NCBI GenBank assembly: GCA_018287875.1
Contig: JAGVVL010000015.1
Location: 2,108,001 to 2,172,000 of the forward strand
Length of the DNA stretch: 64,000 nucleotides
Reading direction: 5' to 3'
Origin: Nigrospora sphaerica
Taxonomy: Eukaryota; Ascomycota; Sordariomycetes; Amphisphaeriales; Apiosporaceae
The notes below the pieces were generated by a model. The model saw nothing but the letters and a program-made list of their open reading frames with translations, ran no database searches and was not told the DNA's origin. Within the stretch, counting starts at the first letter, position 1, and the number at the start of each line of letters is the position of its first letter. The position numbers and the translations under genes were made by a program. This document shows, in pieces, positions 33,919-45,819 of this stretch.

Positions 33919-35334
33919 TCATCTCCTGTCAACATTCAGCTCCACCACCTCGAAGCCCGGCGTGGCATCGGTACGCCCGGCGGAGCTCGCGTAGCTCCCA
34001 GCACTCATGGCCGAGATGCGGCGGTCGGCCATGTGGGCGCCGAGGAGCCCTTGCCGGTCGTCACTGACTTGACGGTTCGGTATCCGCAGCGCCGCCGGCA
34101 CGTCGTCCTCGTCCTCGCCGCTTTCGGCCACGGGGTTCAGGCTATGACCCCGCGACGCGCCCGCGCCGATTTCTTCGTCGCCGAAATTGATGGTCCAGCT
34201 GGACGCACGACCCCGCGAGTCGGCCCGAGGGCGTGCTTGGGCCGTCGGCACGCTGCCGCTCGCGAGCACGCTACTTTCGGACTGGTTGTCTCTTCCCCAG
34301 AACTCGGTGCTCAGCGCCCGCTCCACATCCTCATGCAGCGTAGTGCTCGATTTGCGTTTCACGTAGTCCTCGAACTGCGTGTCTCTCTTGTGGTCGTAAC
34401 TCGACGGGCGGGATAGTTCGGGCCGGGCCGGGGGCGAGGCGGGCTCGGACGGGGTGGGGTTGAACGAGAGACTCCGGCGGATAGAGGTGAAAGACCCGCC
34501 CCGGGAGCGCGCTGGTTGTTCGATCCCGGCGTCGTACATGGCCTCGGGACCCACATTGAGACTTCCCCTTTGGGGATCGTAGGCCGTCTCCTCGGGCTTG
34601 GCGAAGCCGAAGTGTTTGACGTTGTGGTGGGGGGTGTGGTACTCGTCGTACATGAGCATTCGGCGGTACACCACGACGCCGTAGATGGCAGGTACCAAGG
34701 TGAAGAAACTGGACTCTGTCAGATTTCGAGTCCGAGGTATCACGCTGTAGTAGATCGTCCACAGTCACGGGTCGCAAACTCAGGCTTGCGCCGATCGTGG
34801 CGACTATCGAGCATGCGGAAATAGGGCAACGGGGAGGGCGGGTGCTTACAGCAAGACGCAGTCCAGCCCAAGGGCGATGATGGAGTACTGCCTGTCCGTG
34901 CGCTGGGTGTAGACGACCACGTCCAGGACGAGAATGGCAATCGACAAAGTAACGCAGAGGATGTTGCCCACCATCATGCCGAACGGGGTCAGCGCTTCGG
35001 CGATGAATTTGGAGATCTGAATGGCGTTGACGATGAAGGCAAATAGGGAGAAGGCAATGTTGATGACCTCCCATCTGCAGACGTGTCAGTCAAGGCCACG
35101 AGTGGGCAAGGCCCACGCGGGCGTTGGGCAGGCGACTCACACGAACTCGACGGTCGGGAGCTGGCCGTTCTTCTCGTCATCGTCGTACGTGCTGATGGTG
35201 TTGGACAGGCGGTAAGAGAAGACGCCCATGAGACTGATTTGAATGGGTATCTGGATGATCCAACAGGGGAGCAGTATCCTCTTCCGCCAGTTGGCGAAGC
35301 CGAAGTGGGCTTGGTCTCTGTGAATGCCGGGCAT
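33919..35334 (-). CDS. Four-TM fungal membrane protein of unknown function
   Basis: A 414-aa protein in three exons (35334-35141, 35074-34850, 34744-33919). Hydrophobic segments are CWIIQIPIQISLMGVFSY (residues about 22-42), INIAFSLFAFIVNAIQI (about 68-88), MMVGNILCVTLSIAILVLDVVV (about 98-120), and FFTLVPAIYGVVVY (about 152-168). A long, polar, Ser/Arg/Pro-rich cytosolic-type tail follows (about 230 residues), with many possible phosphosites (RRSLSF, RPSSYD, RKSSTT). No signal peptide. I recognise the layout as a conserved Pezizomycotina hypothetical but know no function. Confidence 0.85.
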
Positions 35335-38300
35335 GGTGGCGGGGATGAAGCCGACTCGCTGGGAAGTATAGGGTCTGGCGGTCTCGGGTGTCTACAGTAG
35401 CTGAAGGCACGGGTAGGTGGTGGCTGGCTTATGTACTGCTGGTCGGTGGTGGTCTCGTCTACGGTGGTAAGGTCAGCCCAGCAGCGGGAGCATGGTGCTA
35501 TATCGGGACGGGAGAGGTGGCGAGTTGAGGCTCAAGGCGGCAGCGTGGTCATGGGGTGTGCAACTACTGCTTACACAGCACAGCAGCGGGAGGGCCAGCC
35601 TATATACACCACCCGAGTAGCGAGTGCCGTTGGGTCGGAAGCCAGGACGGCAAGCCCAGCACGGAGCGGAGCGGGGCGCAAAAGGTACGAGACCCGAGGG
35701 CAGGAGGAGCCCATCGGTTCAGCCCAGTGTTTCTTCGCCGCCAGCCGCATGGTGGGCAGGGGTCCCTTCTTCGATCGTGGTCCTGGTCAGACCGGGACGT
35801 GCTGAGACTTGGGAGCCGCTGCTAGCGCCAGCCTCAACGAGCCCCGGGCCGCCTTTGGGCTGCGCTATCGACATGGACCCCGGCAAACGACACATCGCCA
35901 GGCATTTCCAGTTCACGGCAGACGGCCATAGACATGAGCGGGAGTGCCTCGTGCCGCACTGTCGGTCTGGCGTTTGGGCGGCTGGGGCCAAGTGGCGCGG
36001 ACGGGCTGCGGCTGAGTCGGACTCACCAGCTGGCCAGTCGGGCCAGTCGCGCATCACGCGTCCAGCCCGCCCAAGAACCAAGCCGATGCGTTGGCATCCC
36101 CTCCCTTGCAGCACCACGCAGGCAGACACTCTTTTCTGTCTGAGACGTCATCCGGTGCGCTCGGCCATGACTGTTTGGTTTCCTGCCAAACTGCATGGGC
36201 CGCCGGGAGCCGACCAGGCTGGGCATGGCAGGAGGGGATGACACCCAGCGTGGTTGAGCTGCATTGGTTGGTTGGCCCCTTCGAGGGATTCGCGCCGGGT
36301 CCTCGACAATCTCGCTTCTCCGAGGGCGCAGCCGCTTCATCGGAGCCCCTCCCCAACAGCAGAAAAGAGTTTTGCCCATTGCTGCTTGTGTCCGTTTGCG
36401 GGCGCCGGACGCGGCCCAGTCGGTGTGAACTGGGGCGTTGACGGGGATGCCCATGTTGGGATCTATCTTATGCTTGGGACTTCTGGACCGGAGCCAGCGC
36501 CAACACACAAAGAGGGAGGGTCCTGGGACGGACTGGAACTGGAGGCAAGGACTCTCGCCTGACTGGCTGGCGTCCGCGCGAGCAATGCCCTAGTCGATCC
36601 ATCATTTCCCCCTCACTCAAGAATAAAGTACTTAGCGTTAGCCAAACGATGCAGCCCTGCCAGGCTGGATGGCGAGCCCTTTTCCGCCCATTGCGAGAAC
36701 GCCTCTTTGCTTCTCTTCACCGTGGGCAAATCCCCATTTCGGCAAGTCGACAGGACAGGGTCCAAGGCCCAAACGACGTGCATGCATGAGAAAATAGAAG
36801 TCCGGCAGACGGGGAGTGGGAGTGGGCATGGTGTTGGGAATGGGAATGGAATCCATGTGGTTCCCCTTATTCTAGCGCTCCAGGGCTGGAAAAATGGATG
36901 TTGGTAACGGGGCCCCCTACGACGGGGCGACTTCTTTCGGTGGAGCTGTTCCAGCGTTCCATTCCATCAGATCTCCCATCGACAAGCCTGCGCACGTCTT
37001 TCGCAGCTGCCCGCGCCTGGCGGCTAAATTTGGCATCCTTCTGAGGCTGTGCTGTCGCTTATTTCCCCCTCCCCAAGCGGCTCTCATTTGGGCAGCCCAT
37101 GTTCCCCCCCCATCTATTCCCAGGAATCGGACCCTGGCGATCCACGTTCTAATCACTATCCAGTGTCGCGTCGCGCGGTCTTATCATCTTAACCTGCGTT
37201 GTACCATCCTGCGACCCCAGCAAACCTGGGGAAAACTAACCTTCCACTTCTAGAAAGCACTCGCATGCGGGCCAGCCAGCCCTGTCTCCCTCCACCGTAA
37301 CCGCAAGAACAAGCCGGTCATCCAGGGTGCGGCTGCACGCGATAGGGCCACGCTGGTCGACTGCCGTAAATCCGCCTACACGTAAGCCCCAGGTCTCGCC
37401 TGAGAACGAGGGGGGGAAAGAAAGCCAGGAACCCGCGAAGGCCTGGGGCTGCAACATGACTGATTGCTTCGGCGTCTACGCGTCTGCGGCGGGGATGATC
37501 CTTTCCGTCCACGCCAGATGGATCCAGGGCGACGCCAAAGAATGCGGTGTGTGCTTCGACGCACACAAGCTCTGTTCCAGTGAAACATTTTTCCACCTAG
37601 GGTCCCGCTCCCGAAGGATTCTAGAGGGGGCCCATCTTCGCACAGCCCGTCATCTCCACCTGCCTCGATTTCCAAGACAAAGCTCGTCGGCCGATCTTCT
37701 GCCTGTCCGCTCGCCGGCGGGCGACGCTGGCAGGAAAAGGGGGACATCAGTCACTGCCCCTGTCATCGCCTCTGCTGCTGAGCAACCATGGGGCCGGACC
37801 GGGAGATGGTAGGAGTTCATCGTAGCTCCGGGGCCTGGTTGCTGCTATTTTTAAAGTAAGCCCGAGCGCTCTTGGTGAGGGGCAAAAGGAGCAAACCGTC
37901 GGACTGTGACTCGCTCTATTCTGGAGGATAAACAGCAATCTGGTTAGTGCCGAGAGTTGCGTGCAGCCCGTCGTGACGCTATTCGCTATTGGTACGCGCC
38001 GGTCCCTTGGCTCCTCCCGTCACCGCGCCGACATGTCCACGACCTGCCTACTCAACGGGTGCCGTGGCGCACCTCCGATGCGGGTTGGTCAGCAGTACAC
38101 CAGCGCTGGTCCTGATGCCGTTGGACTGGCGGGGGATTACTGCATGTCAATTTCCAAGCCTCTGGTTCGTCCATCATGCTCTATCCAAGATCCAGCCGTG
38201 ACGGTTTTCTTCTCATTCGACCTTGGGGGGCTTGGTGCCCGCTCGAAGCGGCCACCGAGTTGTCAGCTTTAATTTCCATGGGTTTGTGGCGGCTGGTGTC

Positions 38301-39140
38301 CTAGCAGTAAGTATCTCGGCAGGACGGTGACAAAATAAAAGCCCCAGCAGCTCTATCAGAGCCACGCTAGAAGAGCGTTTTAATTGAGGCTTTTTTCGTC
38401 ACCCCCTCGCCAAGGCGGCAAAGAGAGCGAAGGATGGTGATGATAGCTGATCTTAACCCTGATTTGTTTTGTGGCTTTTCCCCGTATTGTACACGCAGAC
38501 CTACCTCAATATGACGCAACATATCTGCCGTTCGGCTACTGTCATGCCAGGCATTTTTAAAGTCACGCTATCTGCAGCGCTCTCATTGCCTACTGTCCAA
38601 CTCAAATACTTACGGTAACACCGTCAATCAGGGGGGCTCAGTGTACGGCATGAGAGGCCAGAGAACAATGTTCACATCGCCCAGTTCTAATAGCGTCTTT
38701 GTTTCCTTATGTCCGAAGCGTGAAGAGGGACAATACGGAATACATATAACACCTCACGGGAAGCCCTATCTTGCCGTTGTTACGAAGCAACCAGGACCTG
38801 GTCCCCATCTTGATCAGGGTGCCCTCAGCCTATGAATGATATAATCTCGTCGTATAAAATGTGTAAATGTGAGCTAAATTATGATCGGTTGATAATTTGC
38901 ACCCGAATAGTTTGGGCATTCTTTCCTCCCTAATGCGAGTAACGTGGATTTACCACCATTCTGTTGTAGCCGCATAATGTTCTCCATTTTTTTCATTCAT
39001 GTTGGACAGAGAAAGACTGCAGAAACCAAATGCCAATCAAGAGCTGTGCCGTATATAAGGGGGTTTTCCATAAGCAAACAACAGTTTTAGGTATTGGAGT
39101 TCTGCTACCGATGTGCACAGGCTACCTGGAGTGCAAATGA
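35335..39140. other. 3.8-kb gene-free region
   Basis: ORFs here are short, overlap on both strands and show no family resemblance. 35335-37900 is GC-rich spacer; 38330-39140 becomes AT-richer. TATATAAGG lies near 39052. I see no repeat array, RNA gene or transposase. Confidence 0.5.
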
Positions 39141-39440
39141 ATGGATGCTCATCCGATGTTGGTATTAAATAAACCGCTACTCTTACATAATGTAATGAGT
39201 GAGAAAATGGGCTGGCTAGCGGAACGCGCTGCTATGCCTGATGTGTTTGGTGGATCGACGACAAAACATGCAATCCGGTTTTCAAACGAGGCTTACTCGT
39301 TATCGACACAAGTTGCAAACCAAGGTTGTCACCGCTTTGTCCTGGAAACCAGTTATAACAGTAGCATGTCATACTTCAAGTCTCCACAGCAAGAATTCAT
39401 GAACCACTCTCGGACGCTGGTGGTTGAAAATAATTATTAG
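39141..39440 (+). CDS. Doubtful 99-aa ORF in AT-rich sequence
   Basis: An uninterrupted 99-codon frame beginning MDAHPMLVLNKPLLL, with TATATAAGG about 85 bp upstream. Codon use is AT-rich and unlike the surrounding genes. There is no signal peptide, domain or recognised homologue. It could be a small orphan gene, a relic, or chance; I include it only because of the promoter-like element. Confidence 0.22.
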   Translation: MDAHPMLVLNKPLLLHNVMSEKMGWLAERAAMPDVFGGSTTKHAIRFSNEAYSLSTQVANQGCHRFVLETSYNSSMSYFKSPQQEFMNHSRTLVVENNY

Positions 39441-39704
39441 AAAAGGGCTGGTGGGCTCAGTCCCAGGTATCTTGTTCTATGCATCTGGAAAGATGGACTC
39501 CCAAATCGGCAAGTACCACCCATCGGCAGAGTTCTGCCCTCCCTCGCATTGTGTTTTCGAATGAAATTGACGCTCATGGTATCGGCGATCGTCACTCCAG
39601 GCTGGTGCCGCTGTGGTAGGCAACAAGACCAGCCGCTGGTAGCGAGGTCCAACTCGTTATCCGTCCCCGGTGTGTAGAAGTTCGTCCGCGAGAGCAGACG
39701 GGCT

Positions 39705-39955
39705 TTACAAGCCGGCGTTGGTAGCCGCCTTGTAGACCTTGGTCGAGTCAAAGGCGACGATGTTGCCGTCTTTGTCCGTCATGGCGGCCACGCTCGTATC
39801 GGGCTGGGTGGCGGGGTCCTGACGAGGAACCTTGCCTGCAAACGTGTCGGTTAGCATCTCGCCCCGCTCGGGAACTCGGGAAAGGGGCACGACGTACGCA
39901 ACTCGGCCGAGGCCAGGGCGGCAAGGGCAAAGATGGCGGCGAAAGTGACCTTCAT
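39705..39955 (-). CDS. Tiny secreted protein
   Basis: 62 aa in two exons (39955-39898 and 39835-39705; 62-bp intron GTACGT...TTGCAG right after the signal peptide). The signal is MKVTFAAIFALAALASAE. The mature part is about 44 residues, has no cysteine, and contains MTDKDGNIVAFDSTKVYKAA. The dibasic-like KVPRQ after the signal may be a processing site, which is inference. Function unknown. The intron position, just after the signal sequence, resembles that of the other secreted protein at 11221. Confidence 0.72.
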
Positions 39956-41407
39956 TTTGGCGTTGGGTGGTGAAGTTGCGGGAGCGAAAGAGACTCGTGG
40001 GTGGGAAGGAGTGGTAAAAGGTCGGCCGGCGACGAGCTGATAGTCAAGCAAGATGCGAAGTAGAAGCGATCAACTGCGAGTAGTGCACTGTTAGAGGATG
40101 GGGGCTAGGAAACCGACTGCAAGAGGCCTGCCGCATGGCCAGTCCTTTATACGAGTTGGCCCTGCGTACCATTAACCGCCGTCTCCCATCGCTGCCTCCA
40201 AAGCGTGCGTCTCAGGTTGCCAAGAAGCTCCTGGACAGGGGCTGATCCGACAAGCGAGCCAGCCCATCCCATGATTGAGGCGGGCTGATCTTGCCGGCGG
40301 ATGACAGGGTGTTTGACTCGCCGTGCGGCTCACACACAGGAGGCCGGGCCACGGCCGCGCACAGCTAGACCACGCCGGGAGCGGCCCAATAAGGCATGGC
40401 AGGACCAGGCCGCGTAAGGCCGCGCCTGGCAATGGCTGGGTCCAGACCGCAGCCTGTCGAATAAAGCAAGAAACAACAAGGGATCAAACAGGCCAAGCTT
40501 TCTTCACTGGCGGCCTGCAGAAGCCGAGAGCTCCATTATCGGTTTCGGTACCAGGGGAGCTTAAAGGGCGGAGTCTTTGGGCTCATGGAGGCTTGTAATT
40601 TGACGTGGGGATGCGGGTGATGACAGGGGTTTGAGACGTTTCTGCGACCGCTAAAAGGCTTGTCTGGAAGCCCACCCCCAGCAAATTGCGCTGCCACGCA
40701 CCCCAAAGCCAGGGCGGAGGCTACTTTGGTCTCCAGTCTCCTGGCCGTTGCGGGCGGACAATCGGACGAAGCTCCTCCTGTCGGTTGGCCAGACTTCCGG
40801 TTCCAGGAGGGTCCTGAGCCACCCCCCGCCATGACCGATGCCAAGAGCTGAAGCCGCTGAGGTAATGGCAACTTGGGGTGGCACTCGTGTTGCTGTAGCC
40901 ATAGTATCGGACGAAATCGGCCAGGCGTTTAATTTGGGCGGCTTGCATCCGTCTCGAGGGTGCCGCCAATATCTTTCACGATGGTCTCCAAAGGGAAGCA
41001 GCTGGCTTGGCGGTTTCTTCCGCGCACGGCGAAGGGAATTCGTGGGCCGGCCCGAGGGGCGCGGATGCAATCCGCCACGTCCCGTTACCGCATCGACACA
41101 CTTCCCGCCGGCAGCGTGCGTCGGGATCCCAAATGATGAGGTACGCGCCGTCCTGGACCTCTGAGGGCTGGGTGCATACCAGCGGGTCCCAATCGGTAGC
41201 ACGGCAACTGTCGCTCCCGTTGTTCCCCGGTTCTGTTTCGCCCCATGGCAGGAAAGATCGGCGGGACGCTGACGACAGCAATTGCAACGGCGCTGGCTGA
41301 TCCATACTCTGTACACACACCCACCTCGGAGCCGGCGCCGAAGTGTTTCGTCTCCTCCCACGGTTGCCATGTCGGTTTGCCCGGCTGTGCCGCTGCCCCG
41401 TCACACC
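39956..41407. other. Intergenic region, nothing recognised
   Basis: 1.45 kb without supported genes; ORFs overlap on both strands. It includes the promoter of the tiny secreted protein (TTTATACG near 40146) and the 3' side of the Rieske-DUF455 gene. Confidence 0.5.
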
Positions 41408-42760
41408 TCAACCGCCAGCAATGACCTCGTTCTTGTAATCTGTATTGCCCCCCAAGCCCTCATACCACCCCTTGTGCATGCCGGCTTGCTCCCTGGCTTC
41501 GCTGTTAAAAGGCCCCTTCACGGCCCCCCAGAAAAATTTGCGGACGTTGGTTCGAAACACTTCGACTGGATCGAGGCCCTCCTGCTCACAGATCCACGTC
41601 AGCCACCGGTGGCCCGTGGTGACGTGGGTAATTTCGTCGTTGTGGATGATGGTCAGCACGTCGGCACTGTCCACGTCCCTGGCTTTCTGGAATTTTTCAA
41701 TTGTCATGGGGTTGACATCCAGTCCCCGGGCCTCGTGCACCAATGCTATTATGCTGATGCGAGATCGAAGGTCGTGAGCCGTCCTCGAGGCCGACTCCCA
41801 GAGACCGTGGTGGACGGGCAAAGCGCCGAACGAACTGCCCAGCTCCTCGAGCCGGGCCCGCAGCAAGGAGAAATGTTTCGCCTCGTCATTGGCAACCTTC
41901 AACCAGTCGTAGTAGAATGTCCGCGGTAAATTTTGCGAGGTCGCAGGATCCGGGGTCGTGGTCTGAAAGGTGGCGAAGCGCACGCAGATGTCGATGGCGA
42001 GATCGATGGCCCACTGCTCTATGTTGGCCAGGGCGTGGAGCATGGCAATCCTGCTCTTCAGCGTGCCACCCTTGCCGGCCTTGGGCATGGCGCCGGGGGT
42101 GACTTGCGTTTGCGCTTCCCGCGGCGGCTCCTCTGGCGGACGGACGGAGCCGGCGCCCAGCGCCATGGGCGACGAAGACTGCTCTCGGGTCGCGAAAACA
42201 GAGAAGAAGTGGGTAGTGAGTTCGATCTTGTGCTCCGGATTCGATGTGTTCAAGATGTGCACACACCAGTCGCACATGGTGGCGTCGTCGCCGAGGTAGA
42301 CGGGGCCGGCGCCGGTGGGAGGTCGTGGGCCATGCTTGAACTTGACCTTCTCGCTTACAGGCTCGAGCCCGGCCACATGCAGACCCGCGTCTGGTAACAG
42401 CAGGGCTACTCGGTTGCCGTCTATGACCACAGGGAAGGTGCATGCCTTGATGCCGTAGCTGGACTGGCCCGTCTCTACGTTGAAGTCGTACGCATGCCAC
42501 GGGCACGAGGCGACGTAGGCCGAATCCTCGATATCCACTTGGGCCTCGGCCATAGGGCCGCCCGCGTGAGGGCACTCGGCCTCCATGGCGAAGTACGTCC
42601 ATCCATCGGGCGACTCGTGGGCTGCGGGCGGCCGTGGCGGCGGCGGCGACTCGATCCGCGGCAAACGAAAGAGGACCAGGCGTTTGCCGCTCGAGAGATG
42701 CACCGTGTAGCGCGTATGGGTGAAATCCGCGAGCGGGCCCAGGTCTACGGCGGCGGCCAT
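41408..42760 (-). CDS. Rieske [2Fe-2S] domain fused to a DUF455 ferritin-like di-iron domain
   Basis: An intronless 450-aa protein. The N-terminal half has a Rieske ferredoxin fold: ECPHAGG (Cys-x-His) and SCPWHAYDF (Cys-x2-His), 20 residues apart, with TGQSSYGIKACTFPV after them. The C-terminal half matches DUF455: EQWAIDLAID, ANDEAKHFSLLRARLEELGSSF, VHEARGLDVNP and HNDEITHVTTGHRWL, whose Glu and Glu-x-x-His residues are arranged as in ferritin-like di-iron proteins. A plausible role is a self-contained oxygenase or reductase in which the Rieske cluster feeds electrons to the iron pair; the substrate is unknown. The start at 42760 (MAAAVDLGPLADF) is preferred to one upstream because the Rieske alignment begins there. 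Confidence 0.9.
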   Translation of the reverse strand: MAAAVDLGPLADFTHTRYTVHLSSGKRLVLFRLPRIESPPPPRPPAAHESPDGWTYFAMEAECPHAGGPMAEAQVDIEDSAYVASCPWHAYDFNVETGQSSYGIKACTFPVVIDGNRVALLLPDAGLHVAGLEPVSEKVKFKHGPRPPTGAGPVYLGDDATMCDWCVHILNTSNPEHKIELTTHFFSVFATREQSSSPMALGAGSVRPPEEPPREAQTQVTPGAMPKAGKGGTLKSRIAMLHALANIEQWAIDLAIDICVRFATFQTTTPDPATSQNLPRTFYYDWLKVANDEAKHFSLLRARLEELGSSFGALPVHHGLWESASRTAHDLRSRISIIALVHEARGLDVNPMTIEKFQKARDVDSADVLTIIHNDEITHVTTGHRWLTWICEQEGLDPVEVFRTNVRKFFWGAVKGPFNSEAREQAGMHKGWYEGLGGNTDYKNEVIAGG

Positions 42761-43707
42761 GGTGTAGCGAAGGCACGTAAGCCTACCAGGTATGCTAGGG
42801 GGATACCGGACAAGTCGTCGGCTTGCGGCCAGTGCCCTGGGGGTGAAGCAGTCGGGAACTGCGAGTGAATGCGACCGTGAAGGTTCGTCGTCAGGTTCAC
42901 GAGTTGCGCCTCGCGTCAAGTACGAGGTCAAAAACAGAGCATGATAGTATGCTTTGCCGGCTCTGGAGATCTGTAGATGCACGGTTAAAAAAAAAGGTAG
43001 CCCGCTTTAGCGACTTTTCATGCCCCACTAAGCAACCATGGATGTCCCGACCGGCTGGGGATACAGGGGAAAGCGCGCCGATGGCTTTTGCCCCCAAGCG
43101 GGTTTCCCAAGGATTGGCGGGGAAAGGGACTCACGTGGATGGCCCGGCTCGTAAAAGGCCCTTGCCTACTACCCATTGTAGAAAATCCACAAGACCGGGG
43201 ACAATCATATCCAGATCACCAGCCGGTTTACGGCGGCTCGAGGCCGCTTCCACCTAGTCTGACTCGAACTCAGCTCGCATCTGACTCTGAAGCAACGAGG
43301 CGATCAGGCCATACATGTTGACCACCTAGCGTCAACAGCGTTCAGCCCAGCTGCGGGAGTTGCTGGATACAGCGGCGGCCCCACGGGACGGAGGGTCCCG
43401 ATTGGTGGGGTAGGTTGACGTTTAGAGGTACGGGATGGGACTGGAAGATACTGGTGAGGTAGTTGTACATGTGTAGGCGGATAGGCGGGGGTGCTTGCTG
43501 CCGAGCTACTGCTGCCTTCCTTATCTTCCATCCACAGACCTCGATCGTTGTCCACGACGACATCCCACCTCTTCGCGAAATCTTTTTACTTCCTCGCGCA
43601 ACCTCATTCCGCCATCGTCCCCTTCTGTCGCCTCGCCTTTCCGCCTGGACCCAGATCGAGCGTGCTCGCCGGCTACGTCATAGTCCCTGACCGCTTACCG
43701 ACCCAAC
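42761..43707. other. Divergent promoter region
   Basis: Between the starts of the Rieske-DUF455 and AMMECR1 genes. Short ORFs only; pyrimidine-rich leader at 43560-43650. No gene is supported. Confidence 0.5.
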
Positions 43708-44502
43708 ATGGCATCTGTGGAGCACTGCCTGTACTGCTTCGAGGCCCTGGCCGCCCACCTCGAGGACCGTAAGCCGCTGGCCCTGGCCGGCATCGAGAAA
43801 CTATGGGCCAAATACCTCGCCAGCAATGAACACGGCGATGATGACGGCGCGAAAAAGCAGACCCCGGCCCTACGCAGACTGGGTGAGATCAGCGCCGCCT
43901 CGACCCCCTCATCCGGCTCGAGCATGTCCCTGGCCACCGACACCCCGGGAACCTCCACCGAGTCGCTCGCCACGGAGCGTGGACTCATCACCGAGTCGCC
44001 GCTCTTTGTCACCTGGAATACCGTGTCGCCACGGAGCGGTCACACCAGCCTGCGGGGCTGCATTGGCACCTTTGAGGCCCAAGAACTCGAGGAAGGCTTG
44101 GCTTCCTACGCCATCACCTCGGCCATGCACGACACGCGCTTCGACCCCGTCGACAAGAGCGAACTACCCTCACTCGAGGTGGCCGTCACCCTCCTTACCG
44201 ATTTCGAGGATTGCGCCGACCCCATGGACTGGGAGCTGGGGACCCACGGCTTGCGCATCAGCTTCACCGACCGCGGCCGGCGCTACGGCTCCACCTACCT
44301 GCCCGACGTTGCCACTGAGCAGGGCTGGAGCAAGGAAGAGACCCTCGTGAGCCTCATGCGGAAAGCCGGCTGGATGGGCAAGAAGGACAAGTGGCAGGAT
44401 GTTCCCCTCCGCGTGGTACGCTACCAGGGCAAGAAAAAGTCGCTGCAGTACAAGGAGTACAAGCAGTGGAAGGACTGGGTCGACCAGCAAGTGAAGGCGT
44501 AA
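43708..44502 (+). CDS. AMMECR1 domain protein
   Basis: An intronless 264-aa member of the AMMECR1 family, conserved from archaea to humans with a still unclear biochemical role. The signature LRGCIGTF is at about residue 114. ASYAITSAMHDTRF, PSLEVAVTLL, GTHGLRISFTDRGRRYGSTYLPDVA and EETLVSLMRKAGW follow in family order. A Ser/Thr-rich insertion (about residues 55-90) splits the first strands, as in other fungal copies. No targeting signal. The ATG follows a pyrimidine-rich leader and the next in-frame Met is inside the domain. Confidence 0.94.
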   Translation: MASVEHCLYCFEALAAHLEDRKPLALAGIEKLWAKYLASNEHGDDDGAKKQTPALRRLGEISAASTPSSGSSMSLATDTPGTSTESLATERGLITESPLFVTWNTVSPRSGHTSLRGCIGTFEAQELEEGLASYAITSAMHDTRFDPVDKSELPSLEVAVTLLTDFEDCADPMDWELGTHGLRISFTDRGRRYGSTYLPDVATEQGWSKEETLVSLMRKAGWMGKKDKWQDVPLRVVRYQGKKKSLQYKEYKQWKDWVDQQVKA

Positions 44503-45012
44503 TTGGCGAGAGCCTGATTTCCGGCATACGCGATATGGGACGGGCTAGGATATGCAGCCGGGGCGTCTAGGTTGGATTGCTATGGGATCAGATCTCGGTG
44601 CTTACTACAGGCAGAGAGGCCCCTCAAACCCACAGATGAGGTCTCCGCAATTGATGGTTGCCCCTTCCACCGATCTGTCCATTAAAAAATCTCGCAACCG
44701 CATCACGCGCTCGGCAGGCCGTATCTCTGGAAAGGGCGGTCGACTCATCCTACGTGTCTGGCTTGTGACTTAACAACCGTGGCGACGACGCGAGGATTGG
44801 TCCAGGCTTTCAATAAGGCTGCGAAGGAGGCCAGGCGGTGGGATTCTTCGCCTTCGAGTTCTTGGAACGCCTCCTATCCGCCAGATTCGCCCTAAGTACC
44901 TGAAAATCTATGTCTCGCCGATCGAGTGGCTCAGATTCATCAATAACGAGCAGGCTAGTGCCTCGCGACATGTCTACAGTGACTGGTGCTGACAGGTTGA
45001 ATTCCTTGCTGT

Positions 45013-45819
45013 TTGCGCACCCCAAACGCCCACCCTTCGAATGCGACGCTCTACAGGACGCCTCATACGACGGCCGTCTCCGAGAGCTACAAAGCTGCGA
45101 ACGATGTTCTGAGCATCGCACTGACGCGGGCAGAAACCGCCTCCGCGCCACTCCAGCGGCGCTTCTTCAAAGCCAACACCCTCGGCGCCTACGGCGCCAC
45201 TTGCCTGGCCGAACGGACACGTCCCCCGGCGGTAACGGCGCCAGCAACCTCGTCCCGGTCCCTGGATCAGGCCGCCCGGATCCTGCCAATTGCTTTCCGC
45301 AGCTCCGTGGACACGCTGGTATCCTCCGCCTCCCCCAGCGGCCCCGCGACGCCGTCAGCCTCGGTGCTGGGCTTGGACCGCAATGCCGTCCCGGCCGGCG
45401 GCAGCGGCGGCGGCGGCGTGGTGCGCGTTACCACGCGGAGCATAATTACGAGCACCACGACCAACCTCTGCCCCCGACGCCGCCCTGCTCTGGTCCCGAT
45501 TTGCCCCCCCCCCGGCGCCGCCGCACCACGGCCTGCAGGGGCCGCCCCCGCCGTCGCCGGGGGTGGCGATGACGGCGTCGTCGTCACTGTTCAGGAGCAG
45601 TGCCACACGAGCACCCTTGCCGTGACGTCGTGCGCGCCCGAGCCCGGCCCCGCGCGCACCGTATGCACAATACCGCGCCACGACAGCCGCAGCGACGGAG
45701 TCTTCCGGCGCCCGACGCAGCCGCCAAGGTGTTCGCGGGTGGCGGGGTCGCGGGCGACGACTGGCGGGCCCGCCGGCTTCTTTTCGTGGTCGTTTTCCCG
45801 GCCGCGGCCATGGGCATGA
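45013..45819 (+). CDS. Doubtful Thr/Pro/Gly-rich ORF
   Basis: A 268-codon frame with GC-rich third positions. Part of it resembles Thr/Val/Cys-rich fungal surface proteins (VTTRSIITSTTTNLC, VTVQEQCHTSTLAVTSC). It lacks a clear signal peptide, and the tail turns into Arg/Pro-rich low complexity. The true exon structure may differ. Several opposite-strand frames are also open because of the high GC, so coding status is uncertain. Confidence 0.28.
   Translation: MRTPNAHPSNATLYRTPHTTAVSESYKAANDVLSIALTRAETASAPLQRRFFKANTLGAYGATCLAERTRPPAVTAPATSSRSLDQAARILPIAFRSSVDTLVSSASPSGPATPSASVLGLDRNAVPAGGSGGGGVVRVTTRSIITSTTTNLCPRRRPALVPICPPPGAAAPRPAGAAPAVAGGGDDGVVVTVQEQCHTSTLAVTSCAPEPGPARTVCTIPRHDSRSDGVFRRPTQPPRCSRVAGSRATTGGPAGFFSWSFSRPRPWA

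Noticed and set aside
37327..37812. 161-codon ORF in the long spacer
   Set aside because: No signal peptide, domain or codon bias; an opposite-strand frame of similar length overlaps it.
41886..42776. 296-codon frame on the - strand
   Set aside because: Out-of-frame shadow of the Rieske-DUF455 gene; Arg/Pro/His-rich with no domain.
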